Positions 9,176-17,808 of a stretch of DNA of 64,000 nucleotides are shown here, piece after piece. The translations under genes and the position numbers were made by a program. Source of the stretch: Novosphingobium sp. (lineage in GTDB: Bacteria; Pseudomonadota; Alphaproteobacteria; Sphingomonadales; Sphingomonadaceae); assembly GCF_027531025.1 (NCBI RefSeq), contig NZ_JAPZQX010000003.1, forward strand, positions 472,190-536,189. The letters are read 5' to 3'. Positions within the stretch are counted from its first letter, which is position 1, and each line of letters opens with the position of its first letter. The notes under the pieces were generated by a model. That model made no database searches and was not told where the DNA came from. It saw only the letters and a list, made by a program, of their open reading frames with translations.

Positions 9176-10462
9176 ATGAGGCAAAGTCTGCCGACCGAAC
9201 CTGTTCGCGATGGACTGACCGGACTGGTCGGGCGCGATGGCGCGCGGGCGCGGCTGGCGGCATGGCTGGACGAGGGCGCCCAGGTTCAGGCGGTATTGAT
9301 CGGTCTGCGGCGGTTCGATGCCGTCAATCTGGCCTATGGCGCCCAGACGGGCGATGCCGCGCTGGCGGAAATCGCCAATCGGTTGAAGCATTTCGCTGCG
9401 GATGAGCTGCCCGGTGGCTGGTTGCTTTCGCGCAGCGGCGGCGGCCAGTTCCTGCTGATCAGCCGCGATCCGTGCAGTCGCGAAAGCTGGCAGCTGACCG
9501 TGGCCCAGTTGCTGGAACGGCTGGCCCGGCCGATCGGCACGCCGGGCGGCACCGTGCGCATCAGCCCCCGGGCCGCCCTGTTGCGAGGCCTGCAGGGCGA
9601 GGATGCCGATTCGATGCTCGACCGGCTGGGCCAGGCCCTGGAAAGTCTGGTCAGCCAGCCCGGTCGGCGGTTGGCCTGGGCCGATGGCGAGGCAACGCGG
9701 GTGGGGCGCAGCGCGGCCCAGCTGGAAGCCGATCTGCTGCGGGCGATCGATGCCGATCAGATCGAGGTCTTGTTCCAGCCCCAGTACGCCTGCGCCGACG
9801 ATCGCCTGATCGGGGCTGAGGCGCTGGCGCGCTGGAATCATCCTGAACTGGGCCGGATCGGCGCGGGCGGCCTGTTCGCCATTGCCGAACGGACCGATCA
9901 TGTGCCGCAATTGTCCCGGCATATCGCCCGTTTGGCTCTCCGCGCGGCGGCGCGCTGGCCGGGGGACCTGCGCCTTTCGTTGAACGTGACGCCCAACGAT
10001 CTGGCGGCCGGCGATTTTACGGCCAGTTTCGAAGCCTTGCTGAAGGAAAGCCGCTTCCCGGGCTGGCGGCTCACCCTTGAAGTGACCGAGCAGGTCCTGC
10101 TGAGCGATGTCAGCGGAGCGGCCCAGGCCTTCACCGCCCTGTCGGCGCGAGGGGTGCGCTTTGCGCTCGATGATTTTGGAGCCGGCTTCTGCAACTTCCG
10201 CTATCTTAAGCTCTTGCCGCTGCATTACCTCAAGCTGGATCGGTCGATGATCGAGGGCGTGGCCGCCGATCCCCGCGATCTTGCTGTGCTGCGCGCAATC
10301 ATTGCCATGGCCCGGGCGCTTGACCTGCAGGTCATTGCCGAAGGCGTCGAGAACGACACGCAGCGCCTGCTGGCACGCGCCGAAGGCTGCTCCGTCTACC
10401 AGGGCTTCCTGCGCTCCGCGCCGCTTTTCGCGGAATCATTCCTGACCGAAGCGCTGGGTTAG
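9176..10462 (+). CDS. Degenerate-GGDEF / EAL cyclic-di-GMP phosphodiesterase
   Basis: This 428-residue cytoplasmic protein has an N-terminal GGDEF-like domain (about residues 8-165) and a C-terminal EAL domain (about 180-425). The GGDEF signature is replaced by RSGGGQF, so cyclase activity is not expected. The EAL domain keeps EALARW, the Asn in LSLNVTPNDL, the Glu in EVTEQ, LDDFGAG, the Lys in LKLDRSM and AEGVEN, so hydrolysis of c-di-GMP is expected. There is no transmembrane segment and no PAS or REC sensor; the GGDEF remnant may act as a GTP-sensing or dimerisation module. Its stop codon overlaps that of mfd as TTAG (10459-10462). Confidence 0.9.
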   Translation: MRQSLPTEPVRDGLTGLVGRDGARARLAAWLDEGAQVQAVLIGLRRFDAVNLAYGAQTGDAALAEIANRLKHFAADELPGGWLLSRSGGGQFLLISRDPCSRESWQLTVAQLLERLARPIGTPGGTVRISPRAALLRGLQGEDADSMLDRLGQALESLVSQPGRRLAWADGEATRVGRSAAQLEADLLRAIDADQIEVLFQPQYACADDRLIGAEALARWNHPELGRIGAGGLFAIAERTDHVPQLSRHIARLALRAAARWPGDLRLSLNVTPNDLAAGDFTASFEALLKESRFPGWRLTLEVTEQVLLSDVSGAAQAFTALSARGVRFALDDFGAGFCNFRYLKLLPLHYLKLDRSMIEGVAADPRDLAVLRAIIAMARALDLQVIAEGVENDTQRLLARAEGCSVYQGFLRSAPLFAESFLTEALG

Positions 10463-13400
10463 CCTTTCGCCTTGCGCGCAATGCTGCTGAGCCCCTTGGT
10501 GAGCTGGAACAGACCGTTCAGCCGCGCCTGTGGATCGCCCCAGGCGCGCTGGACCACGATCTTGCTGTCAGGCCGCAGCTTGATTGCGCCAGCCAGCCGC
10601 TCGGCATAGGCGATCAGGCCCTGCGGATCGGGGAAGCGGTCCTCGTGGAAGGCGACCAGCGTTCCCTTCGCGCCGACATCGATCTTGGCGATATTGGCAA
10701 TGATGGCCTGCTGCTTGATCTGGATGAGCTTGACCAGGTTGGCTGTGGGCGCGGGCAGGGGGCCGAAGCGGTCGATCATCTCGGCCGAGATCGCCTCCAG
10801 TTCGCCATGATCCTCCGCATCGTTTAGACGGCGATAGAGCGCCATGCGCACGGCGAGGTCCGGCACATAGTCTTCCGGGATCATGATCGGGGCATCGACG
10901 GTGATCTGCGGCGAGAGCGCGTGGCGTTCCTTTGCAATGCCCATGTCACCGGCCTTGGCGGCCAGGATCGCATCCTCCAGCATCGACTGGTAGAGTTCGA
11001 AGCCGACTTCGCGGATGTGGCCCGATTGCTCGTCACCCAGCAGGTTGCCGGCGCCGCGGATGTCGAGATCATGGCTGGCCAGCTGGAAACCCGCGCCGAG
11101 CGAATCGAGATCGCCCAGCACTTTCAGCCGCTTTTCCGCCACTTCCGAGAGGACCATGTCGGCCGGCGTGGTCAGATAGGCATAGGCCCGCAGCTTGGCG
11201 CGCCCCACGCGCCCGCGCAGCTGGTAAAGCTGGGCGAGGCCAAACCGGTCCGCGCGGTGGATGATGATCGTGTTGGCGCTCGGGATATCGAGCCCGCTTT
11301 CGACGATGGTGGTGGAAAGCAGCACTTCGTACTTCTTCTCGTAGAAGGCGCTCATCCGCTCTTCCACTTCGGTCGCGCCCATCTGGCCTTGGGCGGTGAC
11401 GAAGCGGACCTCGGGCACGGTGTCGCGCAGCCACTTCTCCACTTCTTCCATGTCGGCAATGCGCGGCACGATGATGAAGCTCTGCCCGCCGCGATGATGT
11501 TCGCGCAGCAGCGCTTCGCGCATCACCATGCTGTCCCATTCCATCACATAGGTGCGGACGGCGAGGCGATCGACCGGCGGGGTCTGGATGGTCGACAGTT
11601 CGCGCAGGCCGCTCATCGCCATCTGCAGCGTGCGCGGGATCGGCGTGGCGGTGAGGGTGAGGACGTGCACATTGCTGCGCAACTGCTTCAGCGCTTCCTT
11701 GTGGTTGACGCCGAACCGCTGCTCCTCGTCGACGATAACCAGCCCGAGCCGCTTGAACTTGACCGACTTGGACAGGATCGCGTGGGTTCCGACCACGATA
11801 TCCACCGTGCCATCGGTCAGCCCATCGCGGGTGGCGGTGGCTTCCTTGGCCGGGACCAGGCGCGAAAGGCGGCCGATGTTGAGCGGGAAGCCGGCAAAGC
11901 GTTCGACGAAATTGCTGTAATGCTGACGGGCGAGCAGGGTCGTGGGGGCCACGACCGCGACCTGCTGACCGCCCATCGCCGCAACAAAGGCCGCGCGCAG
12001 GGCCACCTCGGTCTTGCCGAAGCCGACATCGCCGCAGACCAGTCGGTCCATCGGGCGGCCGGCGGACAAGTCCTCCAGCACATCCTCGATCGCGCGTTCC
12101 TGGTCCTCGGTTTCGGCCCAGGAGAAGCGGTCGGCGAACTGGTCATAGCTGGCCTGTTCCGGCACCAGCGCCGGGGCGGTGCGCAGGGCACGCTGGGCCG
12201 CGGTCCTAAGCAGTTCGTGCGCGATCTCGCGGATGCGCTCCTTCAGGCGGGCCTTGCGCCGCTGCCAGCCTTCGCCGCCCAGCCGGTCCAGCGCGACCAG
12301 CTCGCTGTCGCTGCCATAGCGGCTGAGGACGTCGATATTCTCGACCGGGATGTAGAGCTTGTCCCCCCCGGCATAGGTCAGCATCACGCAGTCGTGCGGC
12401 GATTTGCCGACCGGGATCGACTGGAGCCCTTCGTAGCGGCCGATCCCGTGGTCCATGTGCACCACCAGGTCACCGGGGGTCAGCGCGGCCAGTTCGGCGA
12501 GGAAGGCATCGGCCGATTTCTTGCGCTTCTTGCGGCGCACCAGCCGGTCACCCAGCAGGTCCTGCTCGGTGACAAGTTCCAGTCCGGCGTTCGAAAACCC
12601 GCTGTCGAGCGGCAGGATGAGGGCCACCGGCACGCCCTTGGCGGCGAGGCCCAGCGCCTCCTGCCAGCTGTCCGCCTCGACCGGGGCGGGCTTGACCGCT
12701 TCGCCCAGGATCGAGGCAATCCGCGCCCGGCTGCCGGCGGAATAGCAGGCGATCAGCGCCTTGCGGCCCTGGACGGCCTGGCCGGTGAGATAGCGCGCGG
12801 CGGCTTCGTAGACATTGTCGCCGCGGGCGCGTTCCGGGGCGAAATCGCGGGCCGAGGCGAAGCCGAAGTCGACCACCGTGCCGCTTTCGGGCTGGGCGAA
12901 GATATCGGCCTTGTGGATCGGCCAGTTTGCCTGCTTTTCCGCCAGTTCCGCCCGGCCAAGATAGAGCGCATCGGGCGTCAGCGGGCGATAGGAACCGGCG
13001 GCCTTTCCGAAGGTATCAGAGCGGGTGGCAAAGTAGTCTGCAATGTCACTCAAACGTTCCTCGGATGCGCCCAAGGCGGCACTGTCGACTACCACCAGGT
13101 CACCCGGCGCCAGATGATCGAACAGGGTGACGACCCGGTCCTCGAACAGCGGCAGCCAATGCTCCATCCCGGCCAGGCGACGCCCATCGCTGATCGCATG
13201 GTAGAGCGGATCGCCGGTCGCATTGGCGCCGAACAGTTCGCGGTAGCGGGTGCGGAAGCGCTTGACGCTGTCCTCGTCGAGCAGGGCCTCGCTGGCGGGC
13301 AGCAGCAGGTGCTGTTCGACCACCCCGGTCGAGCGCTGGGTATTGGGATCGAACAGCCGCAGCGTTTCCAGCTCGTCCCCGAAGAAGTCGAGCCGCAGCC

Positions 13401-13950
13401 CGGCATCGAGGCCCGAAGGGTAGATATCGAAGATCGAACCGCGCACGGCATATTCGCCGGCGTCGACCACGGTATCGGTGCGCGAATAGCCCTGGCGCTG
13501 GAGGAGCGCGATCAGGCTCTCCCGCCCGATCTCCATGCCCGGTTTCAGCAGCCGCACCGATTCGCGGATGCGGAACGGGGTGAGCACGCGTTGCAGCACG
13601 GCGTTGATCGTGGTGACGAGCAGCTGCGGCCCCCCATCCTGCTTCTGGCCAGCCTTGCCCTGCAAGCGGTGCAGCGCCGCCAGCCGCCGCGCGCTGACCG
13701 ACAGGGCGGGGCTGGCGCGGTCATAGGGCAGGCAATCCCAGGCCGGGAAGGTCAGAACTTCCAGCTCGGGCGCAAAGTAGGCGGCGGTATCGGCCACGGC
13801 CTGCATCGCCGCCTCGTCCGCCGCGATGAACACGGCCCGGCCGTTCGCCGCCCGCGCCAGGTCCGCCAGCACCAGCGGCTGTGCGCCGCGCGCCAGGCCG
13901 GAGAGGGTCAGCGGCGCCTTGGCGCCAAGGATCTTGTTCAGGTCAGGCAT
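10459..13950 (-). CDS. mfd: Transcription-repair coupling factor
   Basis: Mfd removes RNA polymerase stalled at DNA lesions and recruits UvrA. The ATG at 13950 gives 1163 residues, the normal size. Visible parts in order are the UvrB-like N-terminal region (LTFPAWDCLPYDRASPA), the RNA-polymerase-interacting domain (LTPGDLVVHMDHGIGRYEG), the RecG-like translocase with Walker A GDVGFGKTEVALRAA and DEEQRFGV, motif VI QLRGRVGRAKLRAYAY, and the C-terminal TRCF domain. An ATG 33 bases further upstream is in frame, but MPDLNKILGAKAPLTL matches the family start. It converges with the EAL gene. Confidence 0.97.
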   Translation of the reverse strand: MPDLNKILGAKAPLTLSGLARGAQPLVLADLARAANGRAVFIAADEAAMQAVADTAAYFAPELEVLTFPAWDCLPYDRASPALSVSARRLAALHRLQGKAGQKQDGGPQLLVTTINAVLQRVLTPFRIRESVRLLKPGMEIGRESLIALLQRQGYSRTDTVVDAGEYAVRGSIFDIYPSGLDAGLRLDFFGDELETLRLFDPNTQRSTGVVEQHLLLPASEALLDEDSVKRFRTRYRELFGANATGDPLYHAISDGRRLAGMEHWLPLFEDRVVTLFDHLAPGDLVVVDSAALGASEERLSDIADYFATRSDTFGKAAGSYRPLTPDALYLGRAELAEKQANWPIHKADIFAQPESGTVVDFGFASARDFAPERARGDNVYEAAARYLTGQAVQGRKALIACYSAGSRARIASILGEAVKPAPVEADSWQEALGLAAKGVPVALILPLDSGFSNAGLELVTEQDLLGDRLVRRKKRKKSADAFLAELAALTPGDLVVHMDHGIGRYEGLQSIPVGKSPHDCVMLTYAGGDKLYIPVENIDVLSRYGSDSELVALDRLGGEGWQRRKARLKERIREIAHELLRTAAQRALRTAPALVPEQASYDQFADRFSWAETEDQERAIEDVLEDLSAGRPMDRLVCGDVGFGKTEVALRAAFVAAMGGQQVAVVAPTTLLARQHYSNFVERFAGFPLNIGRLSRLVPAKEATATRDGLTDGTVDIVVGTHAILSKSVKFKRLGLVIVDEEQRFGVNHKEALKQLRSNVHVLTLTATPIPRTLQMAMSGLRELSTIQTPPVDRLAVRTYVMEWDSMVMREALLREHHRGGQSFIIVPRIADMEEVEKWLRDTVPEVRFVTAQGQMGATEVEERMSAFYEKKYEVLLSTTIVESGLDIPSANTIIIHRADRFGLAQLYQLRGRVGRAKLRAYAYLTTPADMVLSEVAEKRLKVLGDLDSLGAGFQLASHDLDIRGAGNLLGDEQSGHIREVGFELYQSMLEDAILAAKAGDMGIAKERHALSPQITVDAPIMIPEDYVPDLAVRMALYRRLNDAEDHGELEAISAEMIDRFGPLPAPTANLVKLIQIKQQAIIANIAKIDVGAKGTLVAFHEDRFPDPQGLIAYAERLAGAIKLRPDSKIVVQRAWGDPQARLNGLFQLTKGLSSIARKAKG

Positions 13951-14041
13951 GGTTCGCACAACAGCAATTGCCCCGCGGGCCATTTTTGCGGCCAGCGGGG
14001 TGGGAATCGGGCCTGCGCCTTAGCGCGGGTTTACCAGCCTG

Positions 14042-14308
14042 TCAGCGCGGGATTTCGACGTAGTCCAGCTTGCGGAAAGCATCCATCAGCGCGCCGCGAT
14101 ATTCGGTCGGTACATCCAGCGTGCCGAGCGCCCAGCCCATGATGTCCACGTCTTCTTCTTCCAGCAGGGCCTCGAACCAGGCGATTTCCGCTTCGCCCCA
14201 TTCGGCGTGATAACGATCGAAGAAGCCGCCGATCATGTAATCGGCTTCGCGCGTGCCGCGATGCCAGGCGCGGAACTTCAGGCGGCGGAGACGGTCGGCA
14301 TTGTCCAT
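14042..14308 (-). CDS. sdhE: Succinate dehydrogenase assembly factor 2 (SdhE family)
   Basis: SdhE-family proteins promote covalent FAD attachment to the flavoprotein subunit of succinate dehydrogenase. The 88-residue protein starts RLRRLKFRAWHRGTREADYMIGGF and contains the family RGxxE motif (RGTRE) followed by the acidic helix ALLEEEDVDIMGWALG. Size and composition match. It lies upstream of mfd on the same strand and divergent from recG; the space between the two is filled by an inverted repeat (14328-14396). Confidence 0.93.
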   Translation of the reverse strand: MDNADRLRRLKFRAWHRGTREADYMIGGFFDRYHAEWGEAEIAWFEALLEEEDVDIMGWALGTLDVPTEYRGALMDAFRKLDYVEIPR

Positions 14309-14327
14309 GCGCGGCGGTTATCACTAA

Positions 14328-14396
14328 CGTCATCCCGGCGAAAGCCGGGATCGCTGCCGTCGCACCACCGCGATCCCGACTTTCGCCGGCATGACG
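14328..14396. repeat. REP-like inverted repeat between sdhE and recG
   Basis: Two arms of 26 bases, 14328-14353 and 14371-14396, are reverse complements with 24 of 26 positions matching; the outer ends read CGTCATCCCGGCGAAAG and its complement. Each arm also holds a small inner palindrome (CCCGGC/GCCGGG). Sequences of this type recur as dispersed intergenic repeats in sphingomonads as I recall. It could also act as a bidirectional hairpin for mRNA. Confidence 0.75.
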
Positions 14397-14415
14397 GATC
14401 AGGCAATAGGGTGTC

Positions 14416-16473
14416 ATGCGTCCCGAGCGGCTCAATCCCCTGTTCGTCGCGGCTGACAGCCTGAAGGGTGTCGGCCCGGGGCTGGCGCGTCCGCTGGAGA
14501 AGCTGGGGCTGACCCGGGTGAAGGACTTTGCCTATCACCTGCCGGACCGCTTTGTTGAGCGCCGCGCCGTGGCCAACCTCGACGAGGCCAGCGTGGGCGA
14601 GAATATCGTCGTGGCGCTGACCCCGGCGGAATATCGCAGCTCGGCCGGGCGCGGGCCGTTCCGCGTGCTGGCCACGGATAGCATCGGCAATGTCTGCTCG
14701 ATCACCTATTTTGGGCGCAACACCGCCTGGGCGAAGAAGCAGTTGCCGCTGGGCGAGCCGCGCTGGATCGCCGGGCGGCTCGACCAATATGGCCAGATGC
14801 TGCAGATCGTGCACCCCGATCACGTGGCCGAAGCTGGCGCGGCGGCGCTGGGGCAACTGGTGGAGCCGGTCTATCCCCTGTCCGAAGGGTTGACCCAGGG
14901 GCGGCTCGCAGCATTGGTCGAGCAGGCGCTGGCCGGCATTCCCGCTTTGCCCGAATGGATCGAGCCGGGCCTGCTCGACAAGCTGCAATGGCCCGCCTGG
15001 CGCGATGCCCTGGCCCTGGCGCACAAGGGGCCGCACGGCGCCGCGCGCGATCGGCTGGCCTATGACGAGCTGCTGGCGAACAGCCTTGCCCTCATGCTGG
15101 TGCGGCAATCGAACCGCAAGCAGAGCGGCACGCCGCTGCAAGGCGACGGTTCGCGCCGGGCGCGGCTCAACCTGCCGTTCCCGCTGACCGGCGCGCAGCA
15201 ACGCGCAATTGCCGAGATCGAGGGCGACCTGGCGCAATCCGCGCCGATGCTGCGCCTGCTGCAGGGCGATGTCGGTTCGGGCAAGACGGTGGTGGCGCTT
15301 TCCGCCATGCTGATCGCGGTGGAGGCGGGCGCGCAGGCCGCGCTGCTCGCCCCGACCGAAATCCTCGCCCGCCAGCACCACGAAACGCTGACCCGGTTGG
15401 CGGCAGGGACGGGCGTGGAAATTGCGCTGCTGACGGGCCGCGACAAGGGCCGCGCGCGCGAGGCGATCCTGATGGGGCTGCTCGATGGCAGCATCGACAT
15501 GGTGGTGGGCACTCACGCGATTTTCCAGGACACGGTGACCTACCGCAACCTTGCCATGGTGGTGATTGACGAGCAGCACCGTTTTGGCGTGGGCCAGCGG
15601 CTGATGCTGGCGCAAAAGGGCCGCCGCGCGCCGCATTGCCTGGCGATGACCGCCACCCCGATCCCGCGCACGCTGACCCTGGCCCAATATGGCGAGATGG
15701 ACGTCAGCAAGCTGGACGAGATGCCGCCGGGCCGCCAGCCGATCGATACCCGCGTGGTCGCGGTGGAGCGGCAGGCCGATGTGATCGCCGCCATCGGCCG
15801 GCACCTGGAAAGCGGGCAACAGGCCTATTGGGTCTGCCCGATGGTGCGCGAGCAGGAGAACGAGGACCTGGCCGCCGCCGAGGCCCGCCATGCCGAATTG
15901 CAGGCCCGCTTTGGCGATGCCGTGGTGCTGGTTCACGGCCAGCTGCGGCCAGAGCTGAAGGACGCGGCGATGGAGCGCTTCGCCCGGGGGGAGGCCAAGT
16001 TGTTGGTGGCGACCACCGTGATCGAGGTGGGCGTGGACGTGCCCAATGCCACGCTGATGGTGATCGAACAGGCCGAGCGTTTTGGCCTGGCCCAATTGCA
16101 CCAGCTGCGCGGCCGGGTGGGGCGGGGCAGTGGGAAGAGCACCTGCCTCCTGCTGCGCGGGCCCATGCTGTCCGAAACCGCTCGGCAACGGCTGGCCCTG
16201 ATGCGCGAGACGCAGGACGGCTTCCGCCTGGCCGAGGAAGATCTGGCCTTGCGCGGCGGCGGCGAACTGCTGGGCACCCGCCAATCGGGCGACACCCCGT
16301 TCCGCGTCGCCAGCCTTGAACAGATCCAGAAGCTTCTGCCGCTGGCCCACGACGACGCCCGCCTGCTGATGGACCGCGACGGCGGCCTCACCGGCGAACG
16401 CGGCGCGGCGGCACGGCTGCTGCTCTACCTGTTTGAGCGAGACTGGGGCGTGCAGTTGCTGCGCGGGGGGTAG
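14416..16473 (+). CDS. recG: ATP-dependent DNA helicase RecG
   Basis: RecG remodels stalled replication forks and branch-migrates Holliday junctions. The protein has 685 residues. It begins with the wedge-domain region (LKGVGPGLARPLEKLGLTRV), then the helicase core with Walker A QGDVGSGKTVVAL, DEQHRFGVGQR as motif II, TATPIPRTL, and motif VI HQLRGRVGRGSGKS. The C-terminus is HDDARLLMDRDGGL and ERDWGVQLLRGG. A second, shortened copy of this C-terminal coding segment lies at 17017-17083, beyond a small lipoprotein gene. Confidence 0.97.
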   Translation: MRPERLNPLFVAADSLKGVGPGLARPLEKLGLTRVKDFAYHLPDRFVERRAVANLDEASVGENIVVALTPAEYRSSAGRGPFRVLATDSIGNVCSITYFGRNTAWAKKQLPLGEPRWIAGRLDQYGQMLQIVHPDHVAEAGAAALGQLVEPVYPLSEGLTQGRLAALVEQALAGIPALPEWIEPGLLDKLQWPAWRDALALAHKGPHGAARDRLAYDELLANSLALMLVRQSNRKQSGTPLQGDGSRRARLNLPFPLTGAQQRAIAEIEGDLAQSAPMLRLLQGDVGSGKTVVALSAMLIAVEAGAQAALLAPTEILARQHHETLTRLAAGTGVEIALLTGRDKGRAREAILMGLLDGSIDMVVGTHAIFQDTVTYRNLAMVVIDEQHRFGVGQRLMLAQKGRRAPHCLAMTATPIPRTLTLAQYGEMDVSKLDEMPPGRQPIDTRVVAVERQADVIAAIGRHLESGQQAYWVCPMVREQENEDLAAAEARHAELQARFGDAVVLVHGQLRPELKDAAMERFARGEAKLLVATTVIEVGVDVPNATLMVIEQAERFGLAQLHQLRGRVGRGSGKSTCLLLRGPMLSETARQRLALMRETQDGFRLAEEDLALRGGGELLGTRQSGDTPFRVASLEQIQKLLPLAHDDARLLMDRDGGLTGERGAAARLLLYLFERDWGVQLLRGG

Positions 16474-16589
16474 GGTGGAACAGTCGCTGGGCGGTGAGAG
16501 CGTCGTATCTTCAGCAATTCTTTGTTAGAAAACGACTTTTATCCTACGGCAACCTTGCGGTCACTCGATTAACTGATAGATTGAGCGTC

Positions 16590-17024
16590 ATGCGGGTCCA
16601 AGCCATAGCCGTTGCTATTCTCTCTACGGCACTGAGTGGCTGTTCATACGTCTATAACATCCTCGCCGTCTTGCGCGACGGGCGGGTCGTTTTCATAGTC
16701 GATCCGGCATCATCAAATGCGCCATCATGTGTGCGTCGCGTCGAGGTGTCTGTCGCAGGTTCGGGCGAACGTACATGGCGTGAAAGCGTGGACTATGATG
16801 ACGCCTGCACCAACAGGTTTCCCATCGTTTACGGATTTGGCTTCAAAGGTCGCAATCAGCCGGATTGGCCGGCAATACAGGCAACTGCGTTGCAGCGAGG
16901 TGTCACATACGAAGTTTCGACAACTACCGGTGCGACGGGGTATGGCTCCGGTCGCTTCTCAATACGAGAGGACGGACGCATTGTGAATGAGTCGGCACTG
17001 TCAGAAGCGGAAGCACGCCCATGA
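16590..17024 (+). CDS. Small lipoprotein, function unknown
   Basis: From the ATG at 16590 the product has 144 residues, with a lipoprotein signal peptide ending in the lipobox LSGC (residues 14-17, AILSTALSGCSY). The mature part is a beta-rich domain with two further Cys (APSCVRR and DDACTNR) that could form a disulphide. No known domain is recognised. The gene has lower G+C than recG before it and its stop codon lies inside the duplicated recG tail, so it belongs to the small inserted segment described in the findings. Confidence 0.6.
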   Translation: MRVQAIAVAILSTALSGCSYVYNILAVLRDGRVVFIVDPASSNAPSCVRRVEVSVAGSGERTWRESVDYDDACTNRFPIVYGFGFKGRNQPDWPAIQATALQRGVTYEVSTTTGATGYGSGRFSIREDGRIVNESALSEAEARP

Positions 17025-17083
17025 TGACGCCCGCCTGCTGATGGACCGCGATTGGGGCGTGCAATTGCTGCGTGGGGGGTAGG
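17017..17083 (+). pseudogene. Shortened second copy of the recG 3' end
   Basis: Bases 17017-17051 match recG 16345-16379 (33 of 35 identical) and 17052-17083 match 16443-16474 (29 of 32 identical). The 63 bases between these recG blocks (21 codons) are absent, so the fragment would still read in frame as HDDARLLMDRDWGVQLLRGG and stop. All five differences are synonymous third-position changes. It is a remnant and not a gene, and it marks the right side of an inserted segment. Confidence 0.85.
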
Positions 17084-17160
17084 TGCGGGGAAAACTATAA
17101 TTCCCTTAAATTATTGGAGATATTGCGCTTCAACGAGGTGAAACGCGGGGGCAAACGATA

Positions 17161-17673
17161 TTGGAAATCACCTATGAAAGGCTCAAAGGGTCCTTGGGGT
17201 CGTTGTTGCTCGTTTGGGCTTCGGTCGAGAAATCTGTGCGCGTCGAAGTCATTCGCGCTCATGGCAGCCTTCCAGCGAGAGCGCATGGCATTGCGGCTGT
17301 ACTGCGAACTTGGGAATGCCTGGTAATCGAGTCTAGTCCGGTTAACTCGCTGGGCCCCGTGCTCGCCACCACCCTCCGAGGCCAAGTGCAAGGGCCACTC
17401 GATATTCGCAACGGCCTATGCCACGGACTGGTCGGCATTTCGGTTGCGACAGAACAAATGCCTGCCGCGTTGCATTGGGAAATTAACAACGAAGAGTATT
17501 GGATCTGTTGGGACGAATTGCAGCGGCAGTTGGCTTGGCTATCCAAGCTTCCAAGAGCCGTTTCGATAATTTCGACCCTGTCCTTGGAGCAACCTGGAAG
17601 CAGGGCGACAAACACTGCCGAAAACCGAGAATGGTGGCGATCGGAGTTCTCTCTTAATCTGCCAGAGTCGTGA
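17161..17673 (+). CDS. Hypothetical protein with a possible HEPN-type RX4H motif
   Basis: This 170-residue, mostly alpha-helical protein appears to start at TTG 17161, preceded by GGGGG eight to nine bases upstream. The N-terminal half is two amphipathic helices (RLKGSLGSLLLVWASVEKSVRVEVI). Residues 83-88 read RNGLCH, which fits the RX4-6H signature of HEPN ribonuclease-fold proteins, in the right place at the start of a late helix. No antitoxin or nucleotidyltransferase partner is adjacent. G+C content is below that of its neighbours and it lies in the islet after the recG tail copy. The HEPN assignment is tentative. Confidence 0.6.
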   Translation: MEITYERLKGSLGSLLLVWASVEKSVRVEVIRAHGSLPARAHGIAAVLRTWECLVIESSPVNSLGPVLATTLRGQVQGPLDIRNGLCHGLVGISVATEQMPAALHWEINNEEYWICWDELQRQLAWLSKLPRAVSIISTLSLEQPGSRATNTAENREWWRSEFSLNLPES

Positions 17674-17808
17674 TGTTGCTTGAATGCTGTCTCGAAATGA
17701 GGGGTTGCTGGGCCATCGTGGATCGTCACTAAGCCCTCCCGCCATTGCGGTGCAAAGCCCAGCAATCTGAACCTCGGCAGCAATCAGCCGGGCACTTGAC
17801 CAACCAAC

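Noticed and set aside
9071..10225. A long N-terminal extension of NAD kinase running opposite the EAL gene
   Set aside because: The extra sequence is the antisense of the EAL coding region and has no family likeness. The conserved start is at 9070 or 9085.
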